Assembly: GCF_003852525.1 (NCBI RefSeq)
Contig: NZ_QAJL01000003.1
Location: 246,548 to 310,547 of the forward strand
Direction of reading: 5' to 3'
DNA: 64,000 nt
Source of the DNA: Pedobacter sp. KBW06
GTDB lineage: Bacteria; Bacteroidota; Bacteroidia; Sphingobacteriales; Sphingobacteriaceae
This document shows positions 43,965 through 52,948 of the stretch, piece after piece; the stretch's first letter is position 1, and each line of letters starts with the position of its first letter. The notes beneath the pieces were generated by a model. It was not told the origin of the DNA. It saw only the letters and a list, made by a program, of their open reading frames with translations, and searched no databases. The translations under genes and the position numbers were made by a program.

Positions 43965-44396
43965 TCAAGGCTCGCCGACCTGATCTGCAGGATAAAGTGC
44001 AAAAGAAAAGGGATTAGGCACAGGACTTTTATAAGGGCTGTACAAACCCAGATAATGAACGGTCTTGCGCTCATCTGTTTTATTTATAAAAAAATCACTG
44101 GACAAAAGATAATATTTTATCAATTCAAGAATCTGATCCGATTTTTCCCAATTGAAATTCAAATAATACATTGTTTTCCACTTAAGCCTTGATACCAGGT
44201 TATTTCCAGTTGCATTAAAGTAATCCTCTACATATCGGGACACACTTCCAGGCTCCAGTTTCAGATAATTCAGTTCCCGTTCAATGAGCAATCGGGCATA
44301 CTCCTTTACGCCCGGAGAAAGGACATATAAAGATGCCGGAACCATCACACTCCCCGCTGCAAGTCCTGTTAACAATAAAAATTTCCTGCGTTTCAT
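43965..44396 (-). CDS. Tat-signal partner protein of a GMC oxidoreductase
   Basis: A 143-residue protein whose N-terminus MKRRKFLLLTGLAAGSVMVP has a twin-arginine motif (RRKFLL) and a hydrophobic core, indicating Tat export or anchoring. The rest (ERELNYLKLEPGSVSRYVEDYF near 38, then IKYYLLSSDFFIN near 88) is helical and carries the small-subunit style of gluconate-2-dehydrogenase subunit 3-like partners, but is shorter and I cannot prove the family. It lies three bases after the GMC gene, so it probably escorts that flavoprotein to the periplasm. Confidence 0.6.
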   Translation of the reverse strand: MKRRKFLLLTGLAAGSVMVPASLYVLSPGVKEYARLLIERELNYLKLEPGSVSRYVEDYFNATGNNLVSRLKWKTMYYLNFNWEKSDQILELIKYYLLSSDFFINKTDERKTVHYLGLYSPYKSPVPNPFSFALYPADQVGEP

Positions 44397-44399
44397 AAT

Positions 44400-45839
44400 T
44401 TAAAATGCTTTATCCGCGGCAAATAATGACAATGCAGATAAGGTTAATGTTGGATTGGAAGCACTAAATGTAGTAAATGCCCCCGCCCCCAAAACAAATA
44501 AGTTCCGATACTGATGATGAATCAGGTGCTTGTCCACCACCCCAAGTTTAGGGTCATTGCTCATCCTTGTTCCTCCAATAATGTGACCTTCATTGGGAAA
44601 AGGTGCTAAATATTTCAGTTTTTCAACCGGCAGACAAGATAAAATTCCCGGAAGTTCCTTCTTCATATTTTCTATTGCTTTCAAAGTATATGACGACCTT
44701 TCCGTAAAATGAACCTCGGGCACCAATTTATCAGCAGAGTTGGTAATGTAGTTCTTATCTAAAGGCAGGTCTTCAAATAATAAGCGAAAACTCGCAATAT
44801 TCAGCCACTTGCCCCGCTCCAGTCTGATGTAATAAGGAGCATTGCTGACTTCCATCAAACAGGCGGCAAAATCCTTTCTATGGTCACCATCATAAAGCAT
44901 ATAACCATTTGCATTCACCCAGGTGCTTCCACCAACATTCTTCATGTTGTCCAGGTAAATCAGGACCTGCATTCCCAGTTGTTCTCCAAATCCACGGCCT
45001 GTTAAAGGATTTTTGTCTCCGGCATTCAGAAGAATATTAGTGTTAAAAAAAGGATTTGCACCCAGCACAATTATTTCAGCTGAAGCTTCTTCTTCTTTCC
45101 CCTCTCTGATATAAAAGACCTTTCTGACAATATCCCCCTGTAATTCAAGACTATACACCTGAGCTCCATAAACAATGGTTATCCGCGGGTCGTTATATAC
45201 GTTTAAGTTGGCATTCTCTATGGTAAATTTTGCATTGACCGGACAGGTATCACAAGTACTGGATGCCATGCAGGCATTTCTCCCGGTGGTTGACCGGCTT
45301 GCTCTTGCAGTAGGCTGACTGATGTATTTATTCCCATAGGTCTTATGCAATATTTTGTCTACCAAACTAAAGGAATGCGCTGGCAGCGGATATTTGCCTG
45401 TTCTCGGAAATGGTGTTCCCTCAGGCCCGGAAACCGCCATCAGGTCCTCTGCTTCATAGTAATAGGGATCCAGGTCATCGTAATCAACCGGCCAATCTTC
45501 TCCGACACCAAAAAGGCTTTTCATTTTAAAATCAGAGGGCATAAACCTGGGGGTACAACCCCACCAGCAATTGGAACAACCGCCATAGCCGGTAGTAAAA
45601 GGCCACCGCTTCTCCGGATTGATATTCTTAATTGCCTGCTCCCAGGGCTCTTCAAATTTCTGATAGGGCGAGAACTCTCCCTTTTTCACTTTAAGGCGCT
45701 CAGCATGAGGATAGAAGTGTCCACGCTCTAACACCAGCACCTTATGGTCTTCTTTTACTTTTGAAAGGTATTTTTTCAGAAAGAAACTTGAGGCAAAGCC
45801 CGTCCCTACCACGATTAAATCATAACTGCTATGCTTCAT
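44400..45839 (-). CDS. GMC-family FAD oxidoreductase
   Basis: A 479-residue flavoprotein. The FAD-binding motif VVGTGFASSFFLKK starts at residue 10, and GYGGCSNCWWGCTPRF near 84 and DWPVDYDDLDPYYYEAEDLM near 115 are typical of GMC dehydrogenases. CMASSTCDTCPVNAKF near 190 is Cys-rich, and HIIGGTRMSNDPKLGVVD near 415 and the C-terminal SASNPTLTLSALSLFAADKA complete the fold. It lacks its own signal; the adjacent Tat protein could carry it out. The substrate is unknown, but the gene lies in one operon with a phosphoribosyl-lipid-type UbiA and a HAD phosphatase, so a lipid-linked sugar is a reasonable guess. Confidence 0.85.
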   Translation of the reverse strand: MKHSSYDLIVVGTGFASSFFLKKYLSKVKEDHKVLVLERGHFYPHAERLKVKKGEFSPYQKFEEPWEQAIKNINPEKRWPFTTGYGGCSNCWWGCTPRFMPSDFKMKSLFGVGEDWPVDYDDLDPYYYEAEDLMAVSGPEGTPFPRTGKYPLPAHSFSLVDKILHKTYGNKYISQPTARASRSTTGRNACMASSTCDTCPVNAKFTIENANLNVYNDPRITIVYGAQVYSLELQGDIVRKVFYIREGKEEEASAEIIVLGANPFFNTNILLNAGDKNPLTGRGFGEQLGMQVLIYLDNMKNVGGSTWVNANGYMLYDGDHRKDFAACLMEVSNAPYYIRLERGKWLNIASFRLLFEDLPLDKNYITNSADKLVPEVHFTERSSYTLKAIENMKKELPGILSCLPVEKLKYLAPFPNEGHIIGGTRMSNDPKLGVVDKHLIHHQYRNLFVLGAGAFTTFSASNPTLTLSALSLFAADKAF

Positions 45840-45853
45840 TTATTTTAATACAA

Positions 45854-46852
45854 TTAATAATTATTCGCATTCTTCAGGAACCAATACAACCATGGCACAT
45901 CAACAAACATCAATACGCAAAGCATGATGGTAAACAAAACCAGATAGAGCATAAACCACTTTCTGGTATAAAGTTTTTCGGAACCCTGAACAGGTGAGTC
46001 ATTCAATAAACCTATACGAAGATACCAGGAGAATAATAAAGCAAAAAAGGGAAAGCTCAACAAAAGCTCAATTCTGTCTTTGATCAGAAAGATTCCCATA
46101 AAAAAGGCACAGGTAATGGCGTAGAAGAACATAGACACCAGTAAACTGTTTTCTGTATAAAACCGGAAAGACATGCGGTATTGACCCGCAATTTCAGGAT
46201 TTGCGATCAGTCTGTACTCTGCGAAACGTTTGGTAGCCATTAAAAATGCCCCACCCATCCAATACGCAATAATAATACTGACCGGTGGAAGCGTATTGAT
46301 CCACTCAAGATCCCATTTGCTGTCCGGACTGCCCAATGCAGGGCTAAAAATAAACCATCCTGCAGCAAACCTTAAAGGATTGTTGACCGATTCACTTAAT
46401 ACATCCAGAAATACCCGGTCTTTACTCCTGAAAGGCTTAACATTATAGATCAGGCCCATAAACAATAGTAAAGCAGCAGTACAAAGAAATTTAAGTGAGA
46501 TACAATAAGCGAGTGTCAGTCCTAGAAGAGCCAGAACAACATACTCTAAATAAACAATAACAGGATTAATGGACTTGACCACCGAAGACCTTCGCTTTTT
46601 CAAAGGGTGATACTTGTCAAAACCGGCATCCAGGTATTCATTAATCACGTAATTTGCTGAAGCAACCAGGCAGATGCTGAAAATACCAATAATGATGCGG
46701 ATAACCAGGTCAGCATTAAAAGGAGTATGAAAGATCGATAAGGCAAAAAACATTCCCGGTGCCATAAAAAGATTTTTCACCCAGTTGTCTGGTCTGGCAA
46801 TGGCAATATAATCTTTCAAAGTAGCCCCTTCCCGGACTTGATCATTCGTCAT
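45854..46852 (-). CDS. UbiA-type polyprenyl-phosphate phosphoribosyltransferase-like enzyme
   Basis: A 332-residue membrane enzyme with about nine helices. It resembles decaprenyl-phosphate 5-phosphoribosyltransferase (mycobacterial Rv3806c/UbiA) more than quinone-pathway UbiA: ARPDNWVKNLFMAPG at 19-33 and NYVINEYLDAGFDKYHPLKKRRS at 67-89 (split: Asn71, Asp75 and Asp79 form the metal motif, followed by the family HP-x-K-x-RR). Known members join PRPP to polyprenyl phosphate to give a lipid-linked phosphoribose. It lies 11 bases after a HAD phosphatase and 14 before the GMC gene, suggesting one pathway. Confidence 0.8.
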   Translation of the reverse strand: MTNDQVREGATLKDYIAIARPDNWVKNLFMAPGMFFALSIFHTPFNADLVIRIIIGIFSICLVASANYVINEYLDAGFDKYHPLKKRRSSVVKSINPVIVYLEYVVLALLGLTLAYCISLKFLCTAALLLFMGLIYNVKPFRSKDRVFLDVLSESVNNPLRFAAGWFIFSPALGSPDSKWDLEWINTLPPVSIIIAYWMGGAFLMATKRFAEYRLIANPEIAGQYRMSFRFYTENSLLVSMFFYAITCAFFMGIFLIKDRIELLLSFPFFALLFSWYLRIGLLNDSPVQGSEKLYTRKWFMLYLVLFTIMLCVLMFVDVPWLYWFLKNANNY

Positions 46853-46863
46853 AACTTATAAAT

Positions 46864-47550
46864 TTATATTCCTGAGTTTTTAAGTTTTTCTAAAAGCCGG
46901 GGATAGAAATACCGGCTTGTCTTTTTATCCAAAAATAAAAATGGAATTCCGGCAGCTCTGGAACACTCGCCGTCCAGCTCCTCCCGATCTCCGATAAACA
47001 GACAATTCGCTTTGTTTTCAATTTTCATTTCAGATAGGATATAGGTTAAGCCATTTGGAAGAGGTTTTAAAGCGTTTATATCCGTGTGGGTAGAACTGAC
47101 TACTAAATTCACCCGAATATTCATTTTTTCCAACTTATTTTTCGCCTCATAGTCTGAATAAACTGCCGTCGAAATCCCCTGCTTTTCTAGTTCTTCAAAA
47201 AAAGAATGGATACCAGGGTAACTGCATTTCTGCAGGTAACGGTTTGGGAAATCAAAAATCCATTTATCGACTACGCTTTTTACCTCAGTTAAAGAAGTGT
47301 TTACCTTCTTTAAACACCATTGATATTGCGCTTCCTGGAGATTTTTCAGTTCTGAACCGGCATTTTTTTCGCGCTCTTTCCTAAAATGATACAGAATCAG
47401 GAGATCCTTATATTTCCAGGGCCTGAGCGTATAATAACCTATGAGCGCTAGAAGCATTTTCGTTCTTAACTTCAACTGATCATAAAGGGTTCCATCCACG
47501 TCAAAAATCACGAGTTCCAAGGTTTTCCATGGTATTTTCTCCACAATCAC
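46864..47550 (-). CDS. HAD-family phosphatase
   Basis: A 228-residue cytoplasmic hydrolase. Motif I is FDVDGTLYD with nucleophile Asp17 and acid Asp19; motif II lies in GISTAVYSDYEAKNKLEKM near 130; motif IV is NCLFIGDREELDGECSRAAG near 185. The helical cap at 28-110 is of the type I kind. As first gene of the operon with the phosphoribosyl-lipid-type UbiA, it could remove the 5-phosphate from the lipid-linked phosphoribose, a step needed in the mycobacterial decaprenyl-phosphoryl-ribose pathway. HAD domains are known to be linked to UbiA proteins in other bacteria. Substrate is inferred. Confidence 0.8.
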   Translation of the reverse strand: MIVEKIPWKTLELVIFDVDGTLYDQLKLRTKMLLALIGYYTLRPWKYKDLLILYHFRKEREKNAGSELKNLQEAQYQWCLKKVNTSLTEVKSVVDKWIFDFPNRYLQKCSYPGIHSFFEELEKQGISTAVYSDYEAKNKLEKMNIRVNLVVSSTHTDINALKPLPNGLTYILSEMKIENKANCLFIGDREELDGECSRAAGIPFLFLDKKTSRYFYPRLLEKLKNSGI

Positions 47551-47607
47551 TTTATTTTGGAGTAAAATTATTAAAAAAATCGATATTGCAAACGTTATCT
47601 GCTATAA

Positions 47608-49239
47608 ATGAACATGCAACACAACACCTACTTCAGTGAAGAAAAGAAAAAATGGTTTTTTATACTAAAAATCTTTCTGTTCGCGGGACTTGTGATCAGA
47701 TTTTATCATTTTTTTTACGACCGTTCTTTGTGGATGGATGAAGTTTATCTTTCCAGCAGTTTATTGAAAACAAGTTACCTTGATCTGGCAACCAAACCAC
47801 TCTACTATCAACAAAAAGCCCCCATTGGCTTTTTATGGCTGGTCAGGTTTATGGTGGAGACATTTGGAAATACAGAATTGTGTCTGAGAACAATACCGCT
47901 GATTTCAGGGATTGTCTCGATGTTTTTATTTGTTCCCGTATCCAGGTATTTCCTCTCAAAACCAGGAGCTGTACTTGCCACAGGAATATTGTGTATTTCC
48001 CCTGCTCTGGTTTACCATAGCGTAGAGATCAAACAATATTCAACAGAATTACTGGCGACCATTCTTTCTCTCTATCTCTTTATAAAATACAGTCAGAAAA
48101 ACGATATCAAGAATATGTTGGTCTGGGGCATCTGCGGCGCGTTGATCCTCTGGTTTTCTTACTCGGCAATCTTTATACTGGCAGGAATAGCCATAGGACT
48201 AAGCGCTTTTTATCTGGTTACCAAAAATATAAAACAGTTTTCCATAAGCATCATTCCATTCGGATTCTGGCTCATTAGCTTCGCCATCAATTATTTCCTG
48301 TTTACCCATAAACATGCTGAATCTCAATGGATCGCTTACTGGTTTAGGTCATATCATAATTTTATGCCCTTTCCTCCTACTTCATTTACAGACACAAAAT
48401 GGTTTTTCATCAATGTCTACCGAATGATGGATTACCCCCTTGGCTTATTATGGAATTTCAACAGCACTCCCTCTGTCTTCGGCATCATAGTTAAATTACC
48501 ATTTATACCTATTGCCTTATTATTAGCAGGAGCCTACGCCTTTATCAAAGGAAGTAAAACCAACGCCCTGACAATTTTTGTTCCGGTCATATTGACATTC
48601 ATCGCATCAGGACTGGAACTTTATCCCCTAACGGAGCGATTCTGGGTATTTATTTCTCCTGTATTTATACTGATGATTGCCAATGGCTTTAGTTATATCG
48701 CTGAAAAATTCCGGTTTGGAAAATGGACCGTACTGTTCTTTTTACTGGTGATCGCTCCGGCACTCATACAATCTGCCGCTTTTATGATGAATCCTGAACA
48801 GTTTTATGTCCATAAAAAGTCCTTTCAAAGAGAAGCATTGCTATTTGTAAACCGCAATTACAGCCCGGGTGACGCAGTCTATGTATACTGGAACAATTTA
48901 CCCGGCTACAAATTATACAAGCTGATGTATCCCTTAAAATACACGGCGATTGAAGGAGAAGACCAACGTAAATTTGCGCAAAGCTATGGTGATTACGATC
49001 AGCGGTTGAACGCAGACTTTAGTAAATTTTCTAAGGGCAAAAGAGTTTGGTTAATTTACAATACCCGGTTCTTAACGGATATCGGCGATCGTATAGACGA
49101 ACCATTCTGGTATTATAAAGACCGGCAGAATCCTACAGATCATCTTTTCAAAGAATTTATGAAAATGGGCAGGCCAGTCAGAAAGTTTGTGAGCGCTGAT
49201 GTTACCGTTTACTTATTTGAGTTACATAAAACCAATTGA
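47608..49239 (+). CDS. GT39/ArnT-like polyprenyl-sugar glycosyltransferase
   Basis: A 543-residue GT-C membrane enzyme with about eleven helices. The first periplasmic loop has YDRSLWMDEVYLSSSLL with Asp44-Glu45, the usual catalytic acid pair of PMT/ArnT-like enzymes, and YYQQKAPIGFLWLVR near 70 follows. A periplasmic C-terminal domain covers about 410-540. GT-C enzymes use polyprenyl-phosphate sugars on the outer face of the membrane. It is divergent (57-base gap) from the HAD-UbiA-GMC operon, whose product would be such a donor. No membrane-external acceptor can be named. Confidence 0.82.
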   Translation: MNMQHNTYFSEEKKKWFFILKIFLFAGLVIRFYHFFYDRSLWMDEVYLSSSLLKTSYLDLATKPLYYQQKAPIGFLWLVRFMVETFGNTELCLRTIPLISGIVSMFLFVPVSRYFLSKPGAVLATGILCISPALVYHSVEIKQYSTELLATILSLYLFIKYSQKNDIKNMLVWGICGALILWFSYSAIFILAGIAIGLSAFYLVTKNIKQFSISIIPFGFWLISFAINYFLFTHKHAESQWIAYWFRSYHNFMPFPPTSFTDTKWFFINVYRMMDYPLGLLWNFNSTPSVFGIIVKLPFIPIALLLAGAYAFIKGSKTNALTIFVPVILTFIASGLELYPLTERFWVFISPVFILMIANGFSYIAEKFRFGKWTVLFFLLVIAPALIQSAAFMMNPEQFYVHKKSFQREALLFVNRNYSPGDAVYVYWNNLPGYKLYKLMYPLKYTAIEGEDQRKFAQSYGDYDQRLNADFSKFSKGKRVWLIYNTRFLTDIGDRIDEPFWYYKDRQNPTDHLFKEFMKMGRPVRKFVSADVTVYLFELHKTN

Positions 49240-50094
49240 TCATCTGGTATGCTGATCGATCTGATCCAGAAGCTCATCGCTAACAGGTGTATCAAACTTC
49301 CTGGCAAAGAACATATTTGAGTTAAGCATCAATTTCAGGTCTTCCAGTTCGAGTATTTTAGGATTCGCTTTTCCTTCAGGAAAATGGATGTATCTTAAAT
49401 TATCATTTACAATCTGATCTTTTAAAGGCGAATTCAGCAGAATAGTAGGAATGACAAACTCGTCTGTTCCCCAACAAAATTTCAGGAATTTATTCAGTCC
49501 GCTTTTTTGGTTAAAAAAGTCAGCGAGATAGGTTGCGCATTCATGGTTAAGTGTCCACCAGCTGGCTTTGCTCCCACCGTACAACTTAAGTGACAATGGA
49601 AACTTCCGGAGGGGAAGAACCTTGTTCATCACTCTTTCCATTAAATATCTTCCAAAAAAATTGAAGTCGGTCAGGTGATACTTTTGATACCGCTGAATGG
49701 CATTACTCCACCAGTCGGACTGCTCTTCGGTCTCGTAAAACACAAATGACTTCTCGCTGTTATTTGCAAGAAACGCATAAAGTTCTTCATTCTTTTTCAG
49801 TGGGTAATCCTGAGCACTCAGTAGATTATAAAAAGAATATTTCTGATCATTTGACAATACCTCTTTCAAAGAATTCAGCATTGCTTCTAAGGTGCTATGT
49901 CCACCCCAATTACAAATAACCCGATGCTCTATAAAATGAACCCCCTTAAATTGCTTTAAATACAGAAAGCTCTCAATATTAATTTTCTTATCAATGTGGA
50001 TGTAGAAATCAAACATCTCATGTTGCATTTTCCTGATCAAGCGTTCCAGCTGTGATGGATTCTTATGCGCGATTATAATATTGGCTATACGCAT
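49240..50094 (-). CDS. Family 14 glycosyltransferase (core-2/I-branching type)
   Basis: A 284-residue paralogue of the enzyme at 32676. Shared hallmarks are MRIANIIIAHKNPSQLERLIRKM, FYIHIDKKINI, YNLLSAQDYPLKKNEELYAFL near 90 and FCWGTDEFVIPTILLNS near 205. It is soluble, without a signal. Its stop codon sits directly against the stop of the convergent GT39 gene with no spacer. It is the last gene of a long minus-strand series that also includes the second GMC pair. Donor is probably a UDP-sugar as in the family; linkage unknown. Confidence 0.85.
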   Translation of the reverse strand: MRIANIIIAHKNPSQLERLIRKMQHEMFDFYIHIDKKINIESFLYLKQFKGVHFIEHRVICNWGGHSTLEAMLNSLKEVLSNDQKYSFYNLLSAQDYPLKKNEELYAFLANNSEKSFVFYETEEQSDWWSNAIQRYQKYHLTDFNFFGRYLMERVMNKVLPLRKFPLSLKLYGGSKASWWTLNHECATYLADFFNQKSGLNKFLKFCWGTDEFVIPTILLNSPLKDQIVNDNLRYIHFPEGKANPKILELEDLKLMLNSNMFFARKFDTPVSDELLDQIDQHTR

Positions 50095-50195
50095 GAAAAT
50101 TTAAATTAAAGTAACTTCTAAATTGAATAACATCCTGTTTTATTTTTATAACAACGCTTTTTTAACTCCTAAATTTCAAAAAGACCAAAGCTCGG

Positions 50196-51182
50196 TCAAG
50201 ATTCCGGTTTTACTGCAGACAACAACTCCTTATAGGAAGTCAAGCGCACAGGGTTGCGTAAAATGACCTGCAAACTCTTCCTCAACCCATACTTCCAGTG
50301 TTTCTGAGATAAAGCAAGTACCGCCTGTTCCAGAACCAAATCATCTTCTACATTCTTCTTTAGTTTATAAGTTAAAGACCTAAAATAGCTTTTTTCTTTC
50401 AATTCGTTTATTTGATCAGGAAACAGATCACCAATAAATGCATCCATCAACACCTTTTGCCTTTTGCCCCAATAATGCAGCACCAGTTCTTCCGTTGGGA
50501 CGATTGCAGTCGTTTTTTGTAATACCAATGCAAAGGCCAGCTGCTCACTGATAAACCACTGAGAATTCACATAAAACTCATCTGTAAGCTTAAATACATC
50601 GGGAATACAGGCCGAGAATGCAGCATTTAAACCTAAAACTCCTGAATTCCAGCTATAATCATGTTTACTAAAACGTTCGGTTTTCCCGTTTACAACAAAG
50701 TCCCGGTCAGAAATATAGTTAATAAATGCCTTGGGATACTTCCCTTGATTAAAAGCGCTGAAAAACTGAAGCCCTTCTTCAAAATTATACTCCCTTTTGT
50801 GCATAAAGCTGGTTCCTGTTGAAAATCCGTTCAGAATTTTTGCGGGATTCCCTATAAAAAAAGTATCGGAATCAATAAACAACAAATGACCGGCGGGGTA
50901 TTTTTTAAAGGTCAGGTCTATAACACCTACCTTACGGCGGTGAATATAGTCTGAATCCCCTAACATTTCCATCAGTAATTCGTTGGTCAGCATTACATAT
51001 TCGATTTCAATATGACTCAGATGTTTCCTGAAAAATGAAGGATCATCTGTATAAACGATAGTCCTGACCTTCTTTAAATCTGCTTCATCAGACCAGGAAT
51101 AAAAACTTAAAATTGAAAATATTGCTCTTTGATACTCTGATATTCTTCCATAGGAAAGTAGTACTAAATTCTTTTTTAACAT
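50196..51182 (-). CDS. Putative GT-A glycosyltransferase
   Basis: A 328-residue protein that I place with glycosyltransferases of the GT8-like GT-A fold on motif grounds: LVLLSYGRISEYQRAIFSIL, TIVYTDDPSFF, and HLLFIDSDTFFIGNP near 98-112 with the DSD metal site. YSWNSGVLGLN near 175 and ISEQLAFALVLQ near 210 follow. The N-terminus lacks a membrane helix. The C-terminal 80 residues are helical and basic. It is preceded by a short spacer from the GMC gene and followed by the GT14 gene. The exact CAZy family is uncertain. Confidence 0.7.
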   Translation of the reverse strand: MLKKNLVLLSYGRISEYQRAIFSILSFYSWSDEADLKKVRTIVYTDDPSFFRKHLSHIEIEYVMLTNELLMEMLGDSDYIHRRKVGVIDLTFKKYPAGHLLFIDSDTFFIGNPAKILNGFSTGTSFMHKREYNFEEGLQFFSAFNQGKYPKAFINYISDRDFVVNGKTERFSKHDYSWNSGVLGLNAAFSACIPDVFKLTDEFYVNSQWFISEQLAFALVLQKTTAIVPTEELVLHYWGKRQKVLMDAFIGDLFPDQINELKEKSYFRSLTYKLKKNVEDDLVLEQAVLALSQKHWKYGLRKSLQVILRNPVRLTSYKELLSAVKPES

Positions 51183-51247
51183 AATAGAGAGCGGCGCTTA
51201 GTCATTAAATGGGTTGTCTAAATAAGTAGTCAAATTATAAGCCAAAA

Positions 51248-52945
51248 TTACAGCCCACCACTTCTCAGCTGACGGGATGCGAACTCGCAGGCTCTAGCAG
51301 TGAGTGCCATATAAGTTAAAGATGGATTTTGACAGCTCGAAGAGGTCATACAACTTCCATCCGTAATGAAAACATTTTTTGCCGCATGCATCTGATTAAA
51401 CTTATTTAAGACAGAGGTTTTCGGGTCATGTCCCATACGGGCAGTTCCCATTTCATGAACCGTGGTTCCCCCTGGCTTTTTGTAATTAAAGACTTCGACT
51501 CCTTTAAAACCTGCATTTTCTAACATTTCAGCAGAAGTATCTTGTATATCTGCCATCATTTTGTTTTCATTCTCTTTAAATGAGAAATCGATTTTGAGAA
51601 GCGGTTGTCCCCATTTATCTTTTTTCAGATCATCAAGTGCAACCCGATTCTCATAATAGGGCAGACATTCTCCCCAGCCAGCCATCCACACCGTCCAGTC
51701 GCCAGGAGTAGTCAGCTGAGCTTTAAAGTCTTTTCCAAATCCATTCAGGTTATGAGACCTGTCTGTCCACTCCTGTCGTTCACCATGCCCCTGAATATTG
51801 TATCCCCGCTTAAAATTAAGCCCCTCACCTTCCTTCAGGTTTCTATACCTTGGAATCAGAAAACCACAAGGTCTCCTTCCTTTATAATACAGGTCTTTAA
51901 ACTGGTCATGAAGGCCGTAAGCACCCGCAGAAGAATGATGGTCCATCAGGTTGTGTCCGATCTGATTGCTGTCATTTCCAAAACCATTTGGAAAACGCGA
52001 CGACACAGAATTTAACAAGAGTCCTGCAGTAGCAATCGTTGAGGCATTTACAAACAGGATTTTTGAATAAAATTCATAAACTTCATTGCTCAATGTATCA
52101 ATAACCCTTACCCCTTTGGCTTTTTGATTTTCCGGATCAAACAAGATTTCAGTAACAATTGAAAAAGGTCTTAAAGTAAGGTTTCCAGTTGCTGCCGCTG
52201 CCGGTATCGTTGAGCTGTTACTGCTGAAATACCCCCCAAACGGACAACCTCTGTGACACAAATTTCTGTTTTGACAAGGTCCGCGGTGATCCCAGCCCCT
52301 GGTTAAATTGGCCACTCTGCCAATCGTCAGTAATCGGTTATATTCATTTTTTTTCAGCGATTCAGCCAGATGTTTCTCGATACAGTTTAACTCCATAGGG
52401 GGCAAAAATTCCCCATCTGGTAAATGTGCCAGATTTTCCTTCTGACCGCTCACCCCAATATGGGATTCTACATAACTGTACCAGGGTGCAATATCATTAT
52501 ACCTGATGGGCCAGTCTACTGCAACGTTTTCTTTAAGGTTAGCCGCGAAATCAAGATCGCTCATGCGGTAACATTGTCTGCCCCAGACCAATGAGCGTCC
52601 ACCCACCTGATAACCTCTTAACCAATTAAAAGGCTGCTCCTGAATATAAGGATGATCGGCATCACTTACATAAAAATGCTTGGTAGAAGGGTCATAAGAA
52701 TTACTTTGGACGGGATCAATTTCCCGGTCCTTCAAGGTATTATTAAGGCCAAATTTGAAATCCCATGGATTGAGGTTCGCAGTTGGATAATCTTTGATGT
52801 GTTCCACATCCCTTCCCCGCTCCAGAAGCAGGGTTTTAAGCCCTTTCCTGCAAAGTTCCATCGCTGCCCAGCCACCGCTGATACCTGAGCCTATGACGAT
52901 CGCGTCGTAGGTGTTTAGTTCTTTTATATTCCCGCTTATATACAT
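51248..52945 (-). CDS. GMC-family FAD oxidoreductase (gluconate dehydrogenase-like large subunit)
   Basis: A 565-residue flavoprotein. The dinucleotide motif is VIGSGISGGWAAMEL at 17-31, followed by QVGGRSLVWGRQCYRMSDLDF near 113-133. CQNRNLCHRGCPFGGYFSSN is near 220, TVHEMGTARMGHDPKTSVLN near 495, and the C-terminal CQNPSLTYMALTARACEFA carries the conserved Asn/His-region end. The closest named style is the catalytic subunit of membrane-bound gluconate 2-dehydrogenase and related sugar/polyol dehydrogenases. It has no signal; the gene three bases upstream encodes the Tat-exported small subunit. It probably works in the periplasm on a sugar; the substrate is unknown. Confidence 0.88.
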   Translation of the reverse strand: MYISGNIKELNTYDAIVIGSGISGGWAAMELCRKGLKTLLLERGRDVEHIKDYPTANLNPWDFKFGLNNTLKDREIDPVQSNSYDPSTKHFYVSDADHPYIQEQPFNWLRGYQVGGRSLVWGRQCYRMSDLDFAANLKENVAVDWPIRYNDIAPWYSYVESHIGVSGQKENLAHLPDGEFLPPMELNCIEKHLAESLKKNEYNRLLTIGRVANLTRGWDHRGPCQNRNLCHRGCPFGGYFSSNSSTIPAAAATGNLTLRPFSIVTEILFDPENQKAKGVRVIDTLSNEVYEFYSKILFVNASTIATAGLLLNSVSSRFPNGFGNDSNQIGHNLMDHHSSAGAYGLHDQFKDLYYKGRRPCGFLIPRYRNLKEGEGLNFKRGYNIQGHGERQEWTDRSHNLNGFGKDFKAQLTTPGDWTVWMAGWGECLPYYENRVALDDLKKDKWGQPLLKIDFSFKENENKMMADIQDTSAEMLENAGFKGVEVFNYKKPGGTTVHEMGTARMGHDPKTSVLNKFNQMHAAKNVFITDGSCMTSSSCQNPSLTYMALTARACEFASRQLRSGGL

Positions 52946-52948
52946 AGT

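Noticed and set aside
42967..46852. Menaquinone biosynthesis role (MenA) for the two UbiA-type proteins
   Set aside because: No men genes nearby; one has phosphoribosyl-lipid-type motifs and both sit among glycosyltransferases.
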